Position numbers and translations under genes: made by a program | In this document: piece by piece, positions 33,232-42,726 of the stretch | Numbering within the stretch: the stretch's first letter is position 1 | Layout: every line of letters begins with the position of its first letter | Source of the DNA: an uncultured Tenacibaculum sp. | Lineage (GTDB): Bacteria; Bacteroidota; Bacteroidia; Flavobacteriales; Flavobacteriaceae | Reading direction: 5' to 3' | Length of the DNA: 42,726 nucleotides | Assembly: GCA_947501615.1 (NCBI GenBank) | Contig: CANMWK010000024.1 | Span: forward strand, 1-42,726 | The notes under the pieces: generated by a model | Told to the model about the DNA's origin: nothing | The model's database searches: none | What the model saw: the letters and a program-made list of their open reading frames with translations, nothing else

Positions 33232-34038
33232 ATGAAAAAAATAAATCTTACGTTCGTTCTTTTACTTATTGCAGTAGGTGTAAGTGTTGCACAAAAAAAT
33301 CAAAGAATAGCCTATATAGATATGGATTATATTCTACAGAATATTCCTCAATATATAGAAGCTCAAAATGCTTTAGATGATAAGGTAGCTAAATGGAGAT
33401 CTAACCTAGATAAAGAAGCAAGACAAATTGAAGTTTTAAAAACAGATTTGGCTAATGAGAAGGCGATTTTAACGCTAGATTTAATTGAAGAACGTGAAGA
33501 GGATATTCAAGTTAAACAAGAAGCATTAAGAAGATTAGAATCTTTATACTTTGGTCCTGATGGTGATATGTACATTTTGCGAAAGAAATTAATTCAGCCA
33601 ATACAAGATCAAGTGTATAATGCCGTGCAAACAATTGCATCTAGAAAAAAATATGATTTTGTTTTTGATAAATCTAGTGAATTAGTAATGCTATATTCTA
33701 ATAAAAAACACGATATTAGCCCACTAGTTTTAAAGCTCATTAAAATTGATGTAAAAAAACAAGACAAAAGAGATAAAATAGCTGAAAGAAAAAAACTATT
33801 AGATAGCGAAGGGAAATCTGAAGCTACTAAGCAAAGAGAGGCTAAAAAAGAAGCTTTAAAACAAAAAAAGTTATCTGATAGAGAAGCTAAATTAAAAGCA
33901 ATAAACGAAAAAAGAGAAGCAAGATTAAAGGCAAGAGAAGAAAAACGTAGATTATTAAGAGAAAAGAAAGAAGCACTTAGAAAAGCTAAGGAAGCGAAAA
34001 AGAAACAAGACGAAGAAAATTCAAAGAACAAAAACTAA
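33232..34038 (+). CDS. OmpH/Skp-family periplasmic chaperone, long form
   Basis: The 268-residue protein has a signal peptide (ending GVSVAQ), the OmpH start QRIAYIDMDYIL, and long coiled-coil helices. The last 80 residues are a Lys/Arg/Glu-rich charged helix (AERKKLLDSEGK... to the end), longer than a standard Skp. It likely escorts outer membrane proteins toward BamA, encoded just upstream. A second, shorter paralogue follows. Confidence 0.92.
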   Translation: MKKINLTFVLLLIAVGVSVAQKNQRIAYIDMDYILQNIPQYIEAQNALDDKVAKWRSNLDKEARQIEVLKTDLANEKAILTLDLIEEREEDIQVKQEALRRLESLYFGPDGDMYILRKKLIQPIQDQVYNAVQTIASRKKYDFVFDKSSELVMLYSNKKHDISPLVLKLIKIDVKKQDKRDKIAERKKLLDSEGKSEATKQREAKKEALKQKKLSDREAKLKAINEKREARLKAREEKRRLLREKKEALRKAKEAKKKQDEENSKNKN

Positions 34039-34083
34039 TTTATAAAATAGAAAAGAGAACAAAAATTTTAAATTAAAACAAAC

Positions 34084-34593
34084 ATGAAACATTTAAAAAC
34101 GTTATTATTAGTTGCGATTTTTACGATTGGTTTAGGTGGAGCGGCACATGCACAAAAAACTGCACATATTAATACCGATAAGTTATTAGCAGAAATGCCA
34201 GACACTAAAGCATTAAAAGCTGAGTTAGAGAAATTACAAAAGACTTACAGAGCTGATATAGAAGGAATGTTTAAGGCATGGGAAGCTAAATATAAAAAAT
34301 ATGAAGCTGACACTAAAAATCAAACAAAAGAAGTAAATACGCAAAGAGCTCAAGAAATTCAGCAAGATAGACAAAAGATTGCTCAAGCTGAACAAACAAT
34401 GAACCAAGAAATGGCAAAGAAATATAAAGAAAAGACTGCGCCGATTTTAAAGAAAGCTGAAGATGCTATTAAAGCAGTAGCAGCTGAAAAGGGAATTGTT
34501 TATGTTTTAGATGCAGCTCCGGGTAAAGGTTTAATCGTATTTGAAAAAGGTGAAGATATTTATGATGCTGTTAAAGCTAAATTAGGATTCTAA
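34084..34593 (+). CDS. OmpH/Skp-family periplasmic chaperone, standard form
   Basis: The 169-residue protein has a signal peptide (ending GGAAHAQ), KTAHINTDKLLAEMP, a coiled-coil middle and the C-terminal strand GIVYVLDAAPGKGLIVFE. It is of normal Skp length. Tandem to the longer paralogue 45 bases upstream; same bamA-linked block. Confidence 0.94.
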   Translation: MKHLKTLLLVAIFTIGLGGAAHAQKTAHINTDKLLAEMPDTKALKAELEKLQKTYRADIEGMFKAWEAKYKKYEADTKNQTKEVNTQRAQEIQQDRQKIAQAEQTMNQEMAKKYKEKTAPILKKAEDAIKAVAAEKGIVYVLDAAPGKGLIVFEKGEDIYDAVKAKLGF

Positions 34594-34621
34594 ACTTATA
34601 CATTAAGTTATAACCATATTC

Positions 34622-34655
34622 AAAATCCTGCTTTATTTAAGCAGGATTTTTATTT
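34622..34655 (+). terminator. terminator after the ompH pair
   Basis: Perfect 12-bp stem AAAATCCTGCTT/AAGCAGGATTTT (34622-34633 with 34639-34650) followed by TATTTTT. It ends the envelope block just before murI, whose start is 17 bases further. Confidence 0.85.
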
Positions 34656-34666
34656 TTGCTATACTA

Positions 34667-35461
34667 ATGAATACAAACTCTAATAAACCTATCGGCCTTT
34701 TTGATTCTGGTATTGGAGGAACTTCTATTTGGAAAGAGGTTCAATTACTTTTACCAAATGAAGATACTATTTATCTTTCTGATAGCTTGTATGCTCCTTA
34801 TGGCCAAAAATCTAAAGAAGAAATTCTTCAACTTTCGATTAAGAATACAGAATTTTTACTTCAAAAAGGTGCCAAATTAATTATTGTTGCTTGTAATACG
34901 GCTACTACTAATGCTATTAAATACTTAAGGGCAAATTATAATATTCCTTTTATCGGTATTGAACCTGCAATCAAACCAGCTTCTTTACAAACAAAAACAA
35001 ATTGTATTGGAATTCTTGCAACTAAGGGAACTTTGAATAGTGAATTATTTGAAAAAACTTCCGCGTTAATTGATCATAATATCAAAATAATAGAATGTAT
35101 TGGCGAAGGTTTAGTTGAACTGATTGAAGATGGTAAAATAAATACTGTAGAAATGGATAATTTGTTAAAATCTTATATAGAACCAATGTTAAATCAAAAC
35201 ATAGATTGTCTTGTACTTGGTTGTACGCATTATCCATATTTAATAAATTCAATTCAACGAATAACTAAAAATGCTATTAAAATTATTGATTCCGGTCAAG
35301 CTGTTGCCAGACAAACTAAACGGGTTTTAGAAACACAAAAACTACTCAATAGAAACAATAATAATGTTCAGCATACATTTTATATAAATAAAAATAAACT
35401 TGTACTAGAAAATATTTTGAAGGGTAATACATTTACTTCTATAGAGCAAATTGACTTTTAA
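34667..35461 (+). CDS. murI: glutamate racemase
   Basis: The 264-residue enzyme makes D-glutamate for peptidoglycan. It has FDSGIGG with Asp, APYGQKS, the catalytic Cys in VACNTATT (about residue 80) and the second Cys in LGCTHYPYL (about 190). It looks complete. Its end overlaps the convergent PorP/SprF gene by four bases. Confidence 0.96.
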   Translation: MNTNSNKPIGLFDSGIGGTSIWKEVQLLLPNEDTIYLSDSLYAPYGQKSKEEILQLSIKNTEFLLQKGAKLIIVACNTATTNAIKYLRANYNIPFIGIEPAIKPASLQTKTNCIGILATKGTLNSELFEKTSALIDHNIKIIECIGEGLVELIEDGKINTVEMDNLLKSYIEPMLNQNIDCLVLGCTHYPYLINSIQRITKNAIKIIDSGQAVARQTKRVLETQKLLNRNNNNVQHTFYINKNKLVLENILKGNTFTSIEQIDF

Positions 35462-36435
35462 AATAATTGTCCATTAATATTAGGACAAGCTGCTAATCTT
35501 CTTTTACTACAAAATAGATTCATACCTAAAGATAACTGATGAAAACCTACATCAGAAAAAACTATTTGACCTGATTGTTTCGTAAAGGTATAGGAGAACA
35601 TAAATCTTTTAAGATTTACTCCTAAAATAGGCGAAAAATACTGTGCATTTTCAAATGTATTACCACCAAATGAAGAACGATAGGATAATCCAGCCCAAAG
35701 TAAAGAACCTTTTAATTTCTTGTATACTTTAATATTCAGATCAACGATCTTCTCTCCAGTTTGTTCTTTAAATTGGAACATAAACGAAGGTTCATATTGT
35801 AACTTTGCTCCTTTTGAAAAATAATACCCTGCTCCAATAATATAATTTCTGAGATTTAAAGCTTCGAATTCTGAAGCTAAATTATTCTTAGCCGTTAAAA
35901 AGATATTTTTTACAGTCAAATAACTTGAAAAACCTCCATAATGATAAGCCATACCAAAATCGGAGTTAATATAAAAATCACTTTCTATTATCTGTTGTAC
36001 TTCAGGGTCTCCACTAAACGATGATTGATCTACTTCATTCTGAACTGCAGACAAGGATAAACCAAATGATAATTGATTAAACGTATTCCCTTTATTCATA
36101 CTTATATGATATGCATAGGTACCTTGTACAGCTTTTTGAGAATGAAATCCATTTTTATCATTAAATAAAATAGCTCCAAAGGCAGCTCTTGAATCTTCTT
36201 TAAACTTTGAATGATAACTTAAGGTTTGTAATTGAGGTGCATTGCCTATTCCCAACCATTGACTTCTGGCTGTTAAGCGAATTTTTGCACATTCACCAAT
36301 ACCTGCTGCGGCAGGATGAACTAAAAAAACATTATCTGATAAATAATCTTGATATATCGGTAGCGTTTCTTGGGAAAAAGAAATAAAATTTAAAAATAAA
36401 ACGCTAAAAATTAATATTTTGCTTTTTTTACTCAT
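35458..36435 (-). CDS. type IX secretion system PorP/SprF-family membrane protein
   Basis: A 325-residue outer membrane barrel-type protein with signal peptide MSKKSKILIFSVLF...SFSQ, then the PorP/SprF opening LPIYQDYLSDNVFLVHPAAAG and the C-terminal barrel strands. PorP/SprF-like proteins sit beside T9SS adhesins and help their export or attachment. Here the adhesin gene is two genes upstream on the same strand. The start at 36435 is chosen over 36444 because a TAnnTTTG box ends 11 bases before 36444. Convergent with murI. Confidence 0.9.
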   Translation of the reverse strand: MSKKSKILIFSVLFLNFISFSQETLPIYQDYLSDNVFLVHPAAAGIGECAKIRLTARSQWLGIGNAPQLQTLSYHSKFKEDSRAAFGAILFNDKNGFHSQKAVQGTYAYHISMNKGNTFNQLSFGLSLSAVQNEVDQSSFSGDPEVQQIIESDFYINSDFGMAYHYGGFSSYLTVKNIFLTAKNNLASEFEALNLRNYIIGAGYYFSKGAKLQYEPSFMFQFKEQTGEKIVDLNIKVYKKLKGSLLWAGLSYRSSFGGNTFENAQYFSPILGVNLKRFMFSYTFTKQSGQIVFSDVGFHQLSLGMNLFCSKRRLAACPNINGQLF

Positions 36436-36454
36436 TAACAACATTTACGGTTGG

Positions 36455-36462
36455 CAAATATA
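36455..36462 (-). promoter_or_regulatory. TAnnTTTG -7 box for the PorP/SprF gene
   Basis: The minus strand reads TATATTTG, an exact -7 box, giving a start near 36448. The gene may therefore have its own promoter within the adhesin-regulator-porin set. Confidence 0.4.
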
Positions 36463-36523
36463 TTAGATTTAAAATCAAGATACTAAAAATTAACATAAAC
36501 CTCTATTAATTAATCAAATGATA

Positions 36524-38425
36524 TTAAAACTCATCAATAACATTTTGTAAAGGCTTTTCTGATGTTATTCCAACTTTTTTTCTGAGACGGTATGTTGCCT
36601 TTTTTACTCCATCATAAGTTACATTTAAAACCCCTCCTATTTCTTTATAAGATAAATTCATTTTTAATAATGCTAACAATCTTAATTCTCCTGAAGTAAT
36701 ATTAGGGTACCTTTCTTTTATCCTAGAGTAAAAGCTAGGATGAACTTTTTCAAATGAATTTTTAAAATTATTCCACTGTTCTTTATCATGCATTAATTCA
36801 TTTTTTATAATATGCAATAAAGTCCTATGATTATGTTCTACACTACTTTCTTTGTGTTGAATTGCAAATTCAATATGTTTTTTAAGCTTTTCTAACACCA
36901 TATTCTTTTTAGTAATTTGTAGAGTATGTGTCACTAATTCACGTTTTTTAAAAGCTATCTCTGCATTAAGCTTTTCTTTTTCTAAAAGCGAATTTTTTAT
37001 TTTCAATTTTGATTTTGAAATTTTTTGTTTGTGGTTATAGAAACCAAGTATCAAGAAAATAAAAAAAACAACAATTGTTATTACTAAAATATTAACTCTT
37101 AACTCCTTGATTTCGCTTTCTTTTTTAAAAAAATTAATTTCATTTTTCTGTTGACTAATCTGTTTTTCTTTTTCGTTAAGCTCATATATTACTTGTAATT
37201 CTTTAACTTTTTTAAGTTCATCTATTTTGTATATAGAATCGTTTAATCTATTTACTTTTTGAGCATATTTTATCGCGCTGTTAACTCTTCCTTGCTTTTC
37301 TAAAACATCTATAAATGTGATATAAGAAGTTTTTTGTTTTTCTAGATTATCTAGTTTTTCAGATAAGTTTATAGCTTTTTTTACATGTTCATGAGCCAAT
37401 GATAATTTATTAATTGCTAAATAAGACTTCCCTATCATATTATTAGCCATAATTCTATCAAAATAATCACCTTTTAGCGTTAAGTTTTCTAATGCTTTTT
37501 TTAAAAATTCAATTGATTTTCTATACTCTTTCAAATAAAAATAAACTTCCCCTATCCTTATTTGAGCTATAGCTATATTTTTTTTGTTTTTCAATAATAT
37601 TCTAGCGTCTAGAGTCTTCTTATAAAACTGTAATGCTTTTTCATACTGTTTTAATCCTAAATAACATTTACCCATTTCCAAATAGATAACACTTATCTGT
37701 TTGGGGTTATTCACTTTTATAATTTCATTTAATGCCTTGTTCTCATATTCTAGTGCTTTTTTGTATTTTTTTTGTTTTAAATACAACCTTCCCATATGGT
37801 GGTATATTCTCCCTATACCTATCAAATTTTGTTTTCTTTCATATATTTCATTTGCTTCTAAATAAAAAGACATAGCTTTTTGATTATACCCCATCAAATG
37901 ATAAGAAGTACCTATATTTTCTATAGATTTAGCTATTGATATTGAATCATTTCTTAATTCGAAAACTGACTTAGCTTTCTGAAAATTAGATATTGCTTCA
38001 AGGTGATTAACTTGATACTTATGAATTACTCCCATTTGAAATAATGCAGATGCTTGTCCCCATAAATATTTTTCTTTTTTATTTATAGTTAAAGCCTTAT
38101 TGAACCGAACTAAAGCTGAATCGTATTCTTTTTTATAATAATGTATTATTCCAAGGCAGTTCTGAGCTCCAGCCATACCCCGCTTGTTATTGCTTCTTTT
38201 AGCAATAACTAACGCTTTCATGATATACTGTTTACTCAATTCATAATTTGAGCTAGCATATTGAATTCCTAACTCATTATATGCTACGACCAATGTAGAG
38301 TCTGATGTTTTTTTTTGCGCAACAATGATTTTTAAACTGTCGGTTTTCTTTTTGTTTTGAGAGAATAATGTTAAAGTAGTAAACAAAAAGTAACCTATAG
38401 CAATTGTTATATGAGATACTTTCAC
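36524..38425 (-). CDS. TPR-repeat sensor with LuxR-type DNA-binding domain
   Basis: The 633-residue protein has an N-terminal signal-like segment, about nine TPR repeats (about 45-400; repeated KALE/A-Y-KKAL patterns), one transmembrane helix (about 440-462, VNILVITIVVFFIFLILGFY), a coiled coil, and a C-terminal helix-turn-helix of LuxR/GerE type (about 575-633, ITSGELRLLALLKMNLSYKE). This is a common Bacteroidota membrane-bound regulator design: an extracytoplasmic TPR sensor and a cytoplasmic DNA-binding tail. It lies between the adhesin and the PorP/SprF gene, so it may control them; that is inference. Confidence 0.88.
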   Translation of the reverse strand: MKVSHITIAIGYFLFTTLTLFSQNKKKTDSLKIIVAQKKTSDSTLVVAYNELGIQYASSNYELSKQYIMKALVIAKRSNNKRGMAGAQNCLGIIHYYKKEYDSALVRFNKALTINKKEKYLWGQASALFQMGVIHKYQVNHLEAISNFQKAKSVFELRNDSISIAKSIENIGTSYHLMGYNQKAMSFYLEANEIYERKQNLIGIGRIYHHMGRLYLKQKKYKKALEYENKALNEIIKVNNPKQISVIYLEMGKCYLGLKQYEKALQFYKKTLDARILLKNKKNIAIAQIRIGEVYFYLKEYRKSIEFLKKALENLTLKGDYFDRIMANNMIGKSYLAINKLSLAHEHVKKAINLSEKLDNLEKQKTSYITFIDVLEKQGRVNSAIKYAQKVNRLNDSIYKIDELKKVKELQVIYELNEKEKQISQQKNEINFFKKESEIKELRVNILVITIVVFFIFLILGFYNHKQKISKSKLKIKNSLLEKEKLNAEIAFKKRELVTHTLQITKKNMVLEKLKKHIEFAIQHKESSVEHNHRTLLHIIKNELMHDKEQWNNFKNSFEKVHPSFYSRIKERYPNITSGELRLLALLKMNLSYKEIGGVLNVTYDGVKKATYRLRKKVGITSEKPLQNVIDEF

Positions 38426-38511
38426 TTTTATAAATAGTTTGGATAACTACAAAAATAGAAGCATATACTGTATTTCCTATTAAAATATTGTTAGAATTAC
38501 TAAACTCCTAT

Positions 38512-41500
38512 TTAATCCGTCAAATAAAGATATCCTGATTTCGTTAACAGTTCTAAATTACCATTATTCGGAAAATCGTACTTAATAATATAAAAATAAG
38601 TTCCTGTTGGTAATTTTTCATCTTGTGCTATAGTTAACCTCCCTTCAGAAACTCCTCTAAACACATTAGTTACATTATCATAATTTTTTGTTTCAAAAAC
38701 TAATACCCCCCAACGATTAAAAATTTTCACCGTATTGTTATCAAAACATTCAATTCCTTTTAAGAAGAAAAAGTCATTTCGTCCATCATTGTTAAAAGAA
38801 ACACCATTATAAATAGTAATTGGACAAAAAACTTCTATTTCTTGTATAAATGTACTTGCATTACCACAAGCATCAGTTGCAACCCAAGTTCTTTCGAGAG
38901 TATATCTGTTTGAACAAGTTTCGTCTATTCTATTTTCACTAAATGCTATATTTACTGAATTTCCGCAACTATCAGTTGCTTCAGGTGTTACTATTTCTGG
39001 TATTGTATCACAAGAAACTAGTAAATTCGAAGGAATAGTATTTTCGAATACTGGTGGTATTGTATCTTCTATAATGATTTCTTGAGTACACGTAACTGTG
39101 TCACCCCTTTCATCTATTGCTGTAAAAGTTCGTATAAAAGTTCCTGTAGTATTACTGCAACCATTTGTCAAATTACTATCAGTAAAGTTAAATGTGACTT
39201 CTCCACAACTTTCAATAACTGTTGGTATACCTGTATTAGTAGTTTCTAATGATGCTCCACATTCTAAAGTTATTGAAGGCGGGCAAGTTATAGTTAAATT
39301 AACGACAGGAGCAGCGGCTATGGTCAAAGAAGTCGTAGACATACAGGTTACGTCTACTATATTTCTAACTGAGATTGTATAAGTATTTGGAAGTAAATTA
39401 GAAAAAACAGGAGAACTTTGAAAAGTTATTCCATTAATACTATACTCGAAATTACTTCCTACAGGGTTACTTATTGTGATTTCTCCTGTATTAATAGTAC
39501 AACTTGGCTCAATAGTTACTGTCGCATTTATTACTGGTGGACTTGGCACTGAATTAATCACCACTGGAACTGAATTCGTTGCTGAGCATGTGGTATCAAC
39601 TGTACTTCGTACTGTTAAATCATAGGTGTTAGGTGATAAATTAGCAAACACTTCACTCGACTGAAAAGTAATTCCATCAATACTATATTCTACATTAGGT
39701 TGACTTACAAAAGTGATGGTTCCTGTGGTTACTGAACAAGTTGGTTGTAAAACGCTAGCCAAAACTGGAACACTTGGTGGAACTGGCACTGAATTAATCA
39801 CCACTGGAACTGAACTCGTTGCTGAACATGTGGTATCTACTATACTTCGTACGGTTAAATCATAAGTGTTAGGTGATAAATTAGCAAACACTTCACTTGA
39901 CTGAAAGGTAATTCCATCAATACTATATTCTACATTAGGTTGACTTACAAAAGTGATGGTTCCTGTGGTTACTGAACAAGTTGGTTGTAAAACGCTAGCC
40001 AAAACTGGAACACTCGGTGGAACTGGCACTGAATTAATCACCACTGGAACTGAATTCGTTGCTGAGCATGTGGTATCAACTGTACTTCGTACTGTTAAAT
40101 CATAGGTGTTAGGTGATAGATTAGCAAAAACTTTACTTGACTGAAAGGTAATTCCATCAATACTATATTCCACATTCGGTTGAGAAACAAAAGTGATGGT
40201 TCCTGTGGAAACAGAACAGGTAGGCTGTAAAACACTTGCTAAAACTGGAACACTTGGTGGAACTGACACTGAATTAATCACCACTGGAACTGAATTCGTT
40301 GCTGAGCATGTGGTATCTACTGTACTTCGAACGGTTAAATCATAAGTATTAGGTGGTAAATTAGCAAAAATTTCGCTCGATTGAAAAGTAATTCCGTCAA
40401 TACTATATTCTACATTGGGTTGACTAACAAAAGTGATGGTTCCTGAAGTCACTGAACAAGTTGGTTGTAAAACACTAGCCAAAACTGGAACACTTGGTGG
40501 AACTGGCACTGAATTAATCACAACTGGAACTGAATTCGTTGCTGAGCATGTGGTATCAACTGTACTTCGTACTGTTAAATCATAGGTGTTAGGTGATAGA
40601 TTAGCAAAAACTTCACTTGACTGAAAAGTAACTCCATCAATACTGTATTCTACATTGGGTTGACTAACAAAAGTGATGGTTCCTGAAGTCACTGAACAAG
40701 TTGGTTGTAAAACACTAGCCAAAACTGGAACACTTGGTGGAACTGGCACTGAATTAATCACCACTGGAACTGAATTCGTTGCTGAACATGTGGTATCTAC
40801 TGTACTTCGTACTGTTAAATCATAGGTGTTAGGTGATAGATTAGCAAAAACTTCACTCGACTGAAAGGTAATTCCATCAATACTATATTCCACATTGGGT
40901 TGAGAAACAAAAGTGATGCTTCCTGTAGTTACTGAACAAGTTGGCTGTAAAACACTTGCTAAAACTGGAACACTTGGTGGAACTGGCACTGAATTAATCA
41001 CCACTGGAACTGAACTGGTTGCTGAGCATGTGGTATCAACTGTACTTCGCACTGTTAAATCATAGGTGTTAGGTGATAGATTAGCAAAAACTTCACTCGA
41101 CTGAAAAGTAACTCCATCAATACTGTATTCTACATTGGGTTGACTAACAAAAGTGATGGTTCCTGAAGTCACTGAACAAGTTGGTTGTAAAACACTAGCC
41201 AAAACTGGAACACTTGGTGGAACTGGCACTGAATTAATCACCACTGGAACTGAATTCGTTGCTGAACATGTGGTATTAACTGTACTTCGTACTGTTAAAT
41301 CATAGGTGTTAGGTGATAGATTAGCAAAAACTTCACTTGACTGAAAGGTAATTCCATCAATACTATATTCCACATTGGGTTGAGAAACAAAAGTGATGCT
41401 TCCTGTAGTTACTGAACAAGTTGGCTGTAAAACACTTGCTAAAACTGGAACACTTGGTGGAACTGGCACTGAATTAATCACCACTGGAATTGAACTCGTT

Positions 41501-42726
41501 GCTGAACATGTAGTATCTACTGTACTTCGAACTGTTAAATCATAGGTATTAGGTGATAGATTAGCAAAAACTTCACTTGACTGAAAAGTAATTCCATCAA
41601 TACTATATTCTACATTGGGTTCAGAAACAAAAGTGATGGTTCCTGTAGTTACTGAACATGTTGGTTGTAAAACACTTGCTAAAACTGGAACACTTGGTGG
41701 AACTGACACTGAATTAATCACCACTGGAACTGAATTCGTTGCTGAACATGTGGTATCAAGTGTACTTCGTACTGTTAAATCATAGGTATTAGGTGATAGA
41801 TTAGCAAAAACTTCACTTGACTGAAAAGTAATTCCATCAATACTATATTCTACATTGGGTTGAGAAACAAAAGTGATGGTTCCTGTAGTTACTGAACATG
41901 TTGGTTGTAAAACGCTAGCCAAAACCGGAACACTTGGTGGAACTGGCACTGAATTAATCACCACTGGAATTGAACTCGTTGCTGAACATGTGGTATCTAC
42001 TGTACTTCGTACTGTTAAATCATAAGTGTTAGGTGATAGATTAGCAAAAACTTCACTCGACTGAAAAGTAATTCCATCAATACTATATTCTACATTGGGT
42101 TGAGAAACAAAAGTGATGGTTCCTGTAGTTACTGAACAAGTTGGTTGTAAAACGCTAGCCAAAACCGGAACACTTGGCGGAACTGGCACTGAATTAATTA
42201 CCACTGGAATTGAACTCGTTGTAACACAATTTCTTTCTATAGAACTTCTTACTGTCAAATTATAAGTATTCGGTGGTACATTTGAAAAAACTTCGCTTGT
42301 TCTGAAAGTTATCCCGTCAATACTATATTCTACATTTGGCTGACTTACAAAAGTGATTGTTCCTGTTGAAATAGAACAGGTAGGTTGTAAAACACTTGCT
42401 AAAACCGGTGTTGAAGGTGTACTTGGAACTGCATTTATAGTTACAGGAAATGGACTTACAGTTGAACAACGTGATCCTGTCGTACCTCTAACAGTAAGAT
42501 TATAAGTAGTATTGGCTGGTAAATTTGAAAAAACTTCACTCATTTGAAAGCTAACGCCATCAATACTATATTCTACATTGGGTTGTGTCACAAATGTAAT
42601 TGTACCACTAGGAACTAAACAAGTTGGTTGCGTTAAAATAGCACTTGGAGCTGGCGGTGTCACTGGCTGTGAATTGACAATAATATTTGCACTAGAACTA
42701 GAAGTACAACCTGATCCATCACTATC
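38512..42726 (-). CDS. giant T9SS-exported repeat adhesin, 3' part (truncated by window)
   Basis: The frame is open to the window edge, so the N-terminus and signal peptide are missing; at least 1404 residues are visible. From the N-terminal side it has about 14 beta-rich repeats of 80 residues (QPTC...GTITFVSQPNVEYSIDG...NTYDLTVRS...C), each with two Cys. A HYR-like region follows (TCPPSITLECG, DTIPPVF, WVATDACGNAS), then a gliding-motility-type C-terminal sorting domain, T9SS type B (NDGRNDFF, VKIFNRWGVLVFETKNYDN, LPTGTYFYIIKY). It is most likely a cell-surface adhesin exported by the type IX system. A GTG at 42661 is an internal codon. Confidence 0.9.
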   Translation of the reverse strand, partial: DSDGSGCTSSSSANIIVNSQPVTPPAPSAILTQPTCLVPSGTITFVTQPNVEYSIDGVSFQMSEVFSNLPANTTYNLTVRGTTGSRCSTVSPFPVTINAVPSTPSTPVLASVLQPTCSISTGTITFVSQPNVEYSIDGITFRTSEVFSNVPPNTYNLTVRSSIERNCVTTSSIPVVINSVPVPPSVPVLASVLQPTCSVTTGTITFVSQPNVEYSIDGITFQSSEVFANLSPNTYDLTVRSTVDTTCSATSSIPVVINSVPVPPSVPVLASVLQPTCSVTTGTITFVSQPNVEYSIDGITFQSSEVFANLSPNTYDLTVRSTLDTTCSATNSVPVVINSVSVPPSVPVLASVLQPTCSVTTGTITFVSEPNVEYSIDGITFQSSEVFANLSPNTYDLTVRSTVDTTCSATSSIPVVINSVPVPPSVPVLASVLQPTCSVTTGSITFVSQPNVEYSIDGITFQSSEVFANLSPNTYDLTVRSTVNTTCSATNSVPVVINSVPVPPSVPVLASVLQPTCSVTSGTITFVSQPNVEYSIDGVTFQSSEVFANLSPNTYDLTVRSTVDTTCSATSSVPVVINSVPVPPSVPVLASVLQPTCSVTTGSITFVSQPNVEYSIDGITFQSSEVFANLSPNTYDLTVRSTVDTTCSATNSVPVVINSVPVPPSVPVLASVLQPTCSVTSGTITFVSQPNVEYSIDGVTFQSSEVFANLSPNTYDLTVRSTVDTTCSATNSVPVVINSVPVPPSVPVLASVLQPTCSVTSGTITFVSQPNVEYSIDGITFQSSEIFANLPPNTYDLTVRSTVDTTCSATNSVPVVINSVSVPPSVPVLASVLQPTCSVSTGTITFVSQPNVEYSIDGITFQSSKVFANLSPNTYDLTVRSTVDTTCSATNSVPVVINSVPVPPSVPVLASVLQPTCSVTTGTITFVSQPNVEYSIDGITFQSSEVFANLSPNTYDLTVRSIVDTTCSATSSVPVVINSVPVPPSVPVLASVLQPTCSVTTGTITFVSQPNVEYSIDGITFQSSEVFANLSPNTYDLTVRSTVDTTCSATNSVPVVINSVPSPPVINATVTIEPSCTINTGEITISNPVGSNFEYSINGITFQSSPVFSNLLPNTYTISVRNIVDVTCMSTTSLTIAAAPVVNLTITCPPSITLECGASLETTNTGIPTVIESCGEVTFNFTDSNLTNGCSNTTGTFIRTFTAIDERGDTVTCTQEIIIEDTIPPVFENTIPSNLLVSCDTIPEIVTPEATDSCGNSVNIAFSENRIDETCSNRYTLERTWVATDACGNASTFIQEIEVFCPITIYNGVSFNNDGRNDFFFLKGIECFDNNTVKIFNRWGVLVFETKNYDNVTNVFRGVSEGRLTIAQDEKLPTGTYFYIIKYDFPNNGNLELLTKSGYLYLTD
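39541..42420 (-). repeat. tandem array of exact 240-bp repeats in the adhesin
   Basis: Units of exactly 240 bases start at 39541 and repeat without indels to 42180 (11 near-identical units), followed by a more divergent unit (42181-42420). Diverged units flank both sides (39301-39540 and beyond 42420). Units differ by scattered bases, and a two-unit block (40501-40980) closely matches the next (40981-41460), showing higher-order duplication. Confidence 0.92.

Noticed and set aside
33609..34031. Antisense frame opposite the long OmpH gene
   Set aside because: Made of Leu/Ser/Phe runs that mirror the Lys/Glu-rich coding strand.
39541..42420. Regular tandem array as a possible CRISPR
   Set aside because: The period is 240 bases with no unique spacers, and it is in frame with one long protein.
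42661..42663. GTG as the true start of the adhesin
   Set aside because: The frame continues open to the window edge with repeat-like sequence and there is no signal peptide at this point.

Overview
The window looks like a chromosomal segment of a marine-type flavobacterium (Bacteroidota, family Flavobacteriaceae; genus not assignable by eye). Support comes from low GC, A-rich start regions with no Shine-Dalgarno, promoter boxes of the Bacteroidota form TAnnTTTG, a type IX secretion (T9SS) gene set, and a gene order familiar from flavobacteria: pdxJ, CBS protein, nadK, DUF6089 protein, uppS, bamA, two ompH/skp genes, murI.

Layout. 1-8.4 kb: tRNA-Gln, a GT117/DUF2723 membrane glycosyltransferase, a thioredoxin-fold protein with no cysteine, a membrane metallophosphoesterase and DNA polymerase I. 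8.4-14.8 kb: accessory region with a secreted papain-like protease followed by two related cassettes, each a small double-glycine-leader, cysteine-rich peptide, an intra-operon hairpin and a 441-residue DUF6734-like GT-A glycosyltransferase candidate; a third peptide gene closes the first cassette. 14.8-22.3 kb: a uracil-DNA glycosylase-type protein, a 33-residue micro-gene, an RNA helicase, a serine hydrolase, a fourth, unrelated-looking GG-leader peptide (20039-20206), and small proteins of unknown role. 22.4-24.7 kb: trigger factor and a divergent phage-type repressor pair with visible operators. 24.8-35.5 kb: TerC-type protein, hydrolase-pdxJ pair, and the nadK-uppS-bamA-ompH-murI envelope block. 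35.5-42.7 kb: PorP/SprF-like protein, TPR-LuxR-type regulator, and the 3' part of a giant T9SS adhesin made of exact 240-bp repeats, cut by the window edge.

The most interesting system is at 10281-14786. Three peptides share a leader ending in GGY and a conserved core cysteine spacing. They are paired with two proteins that carry DxD, FNAG and IDVGxFN motifs typical of GT-A glycosyltransferases. A 28-29 base element sits 21-24 bases before each of the three start codons. About 360 bp of non-coding DNA upstream of cassettes 1 and 2 is roughly 90% identical, clearly more conserved than the genes themselves. I infer a ribosomally made, possibly glycosylated peptide family; no transporter or dedicated leader peptidase lies in the window, so export and processing would have to come from elsewhere.

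All calls are by eye from the sequence and from remembered family knowledge; no search was run.
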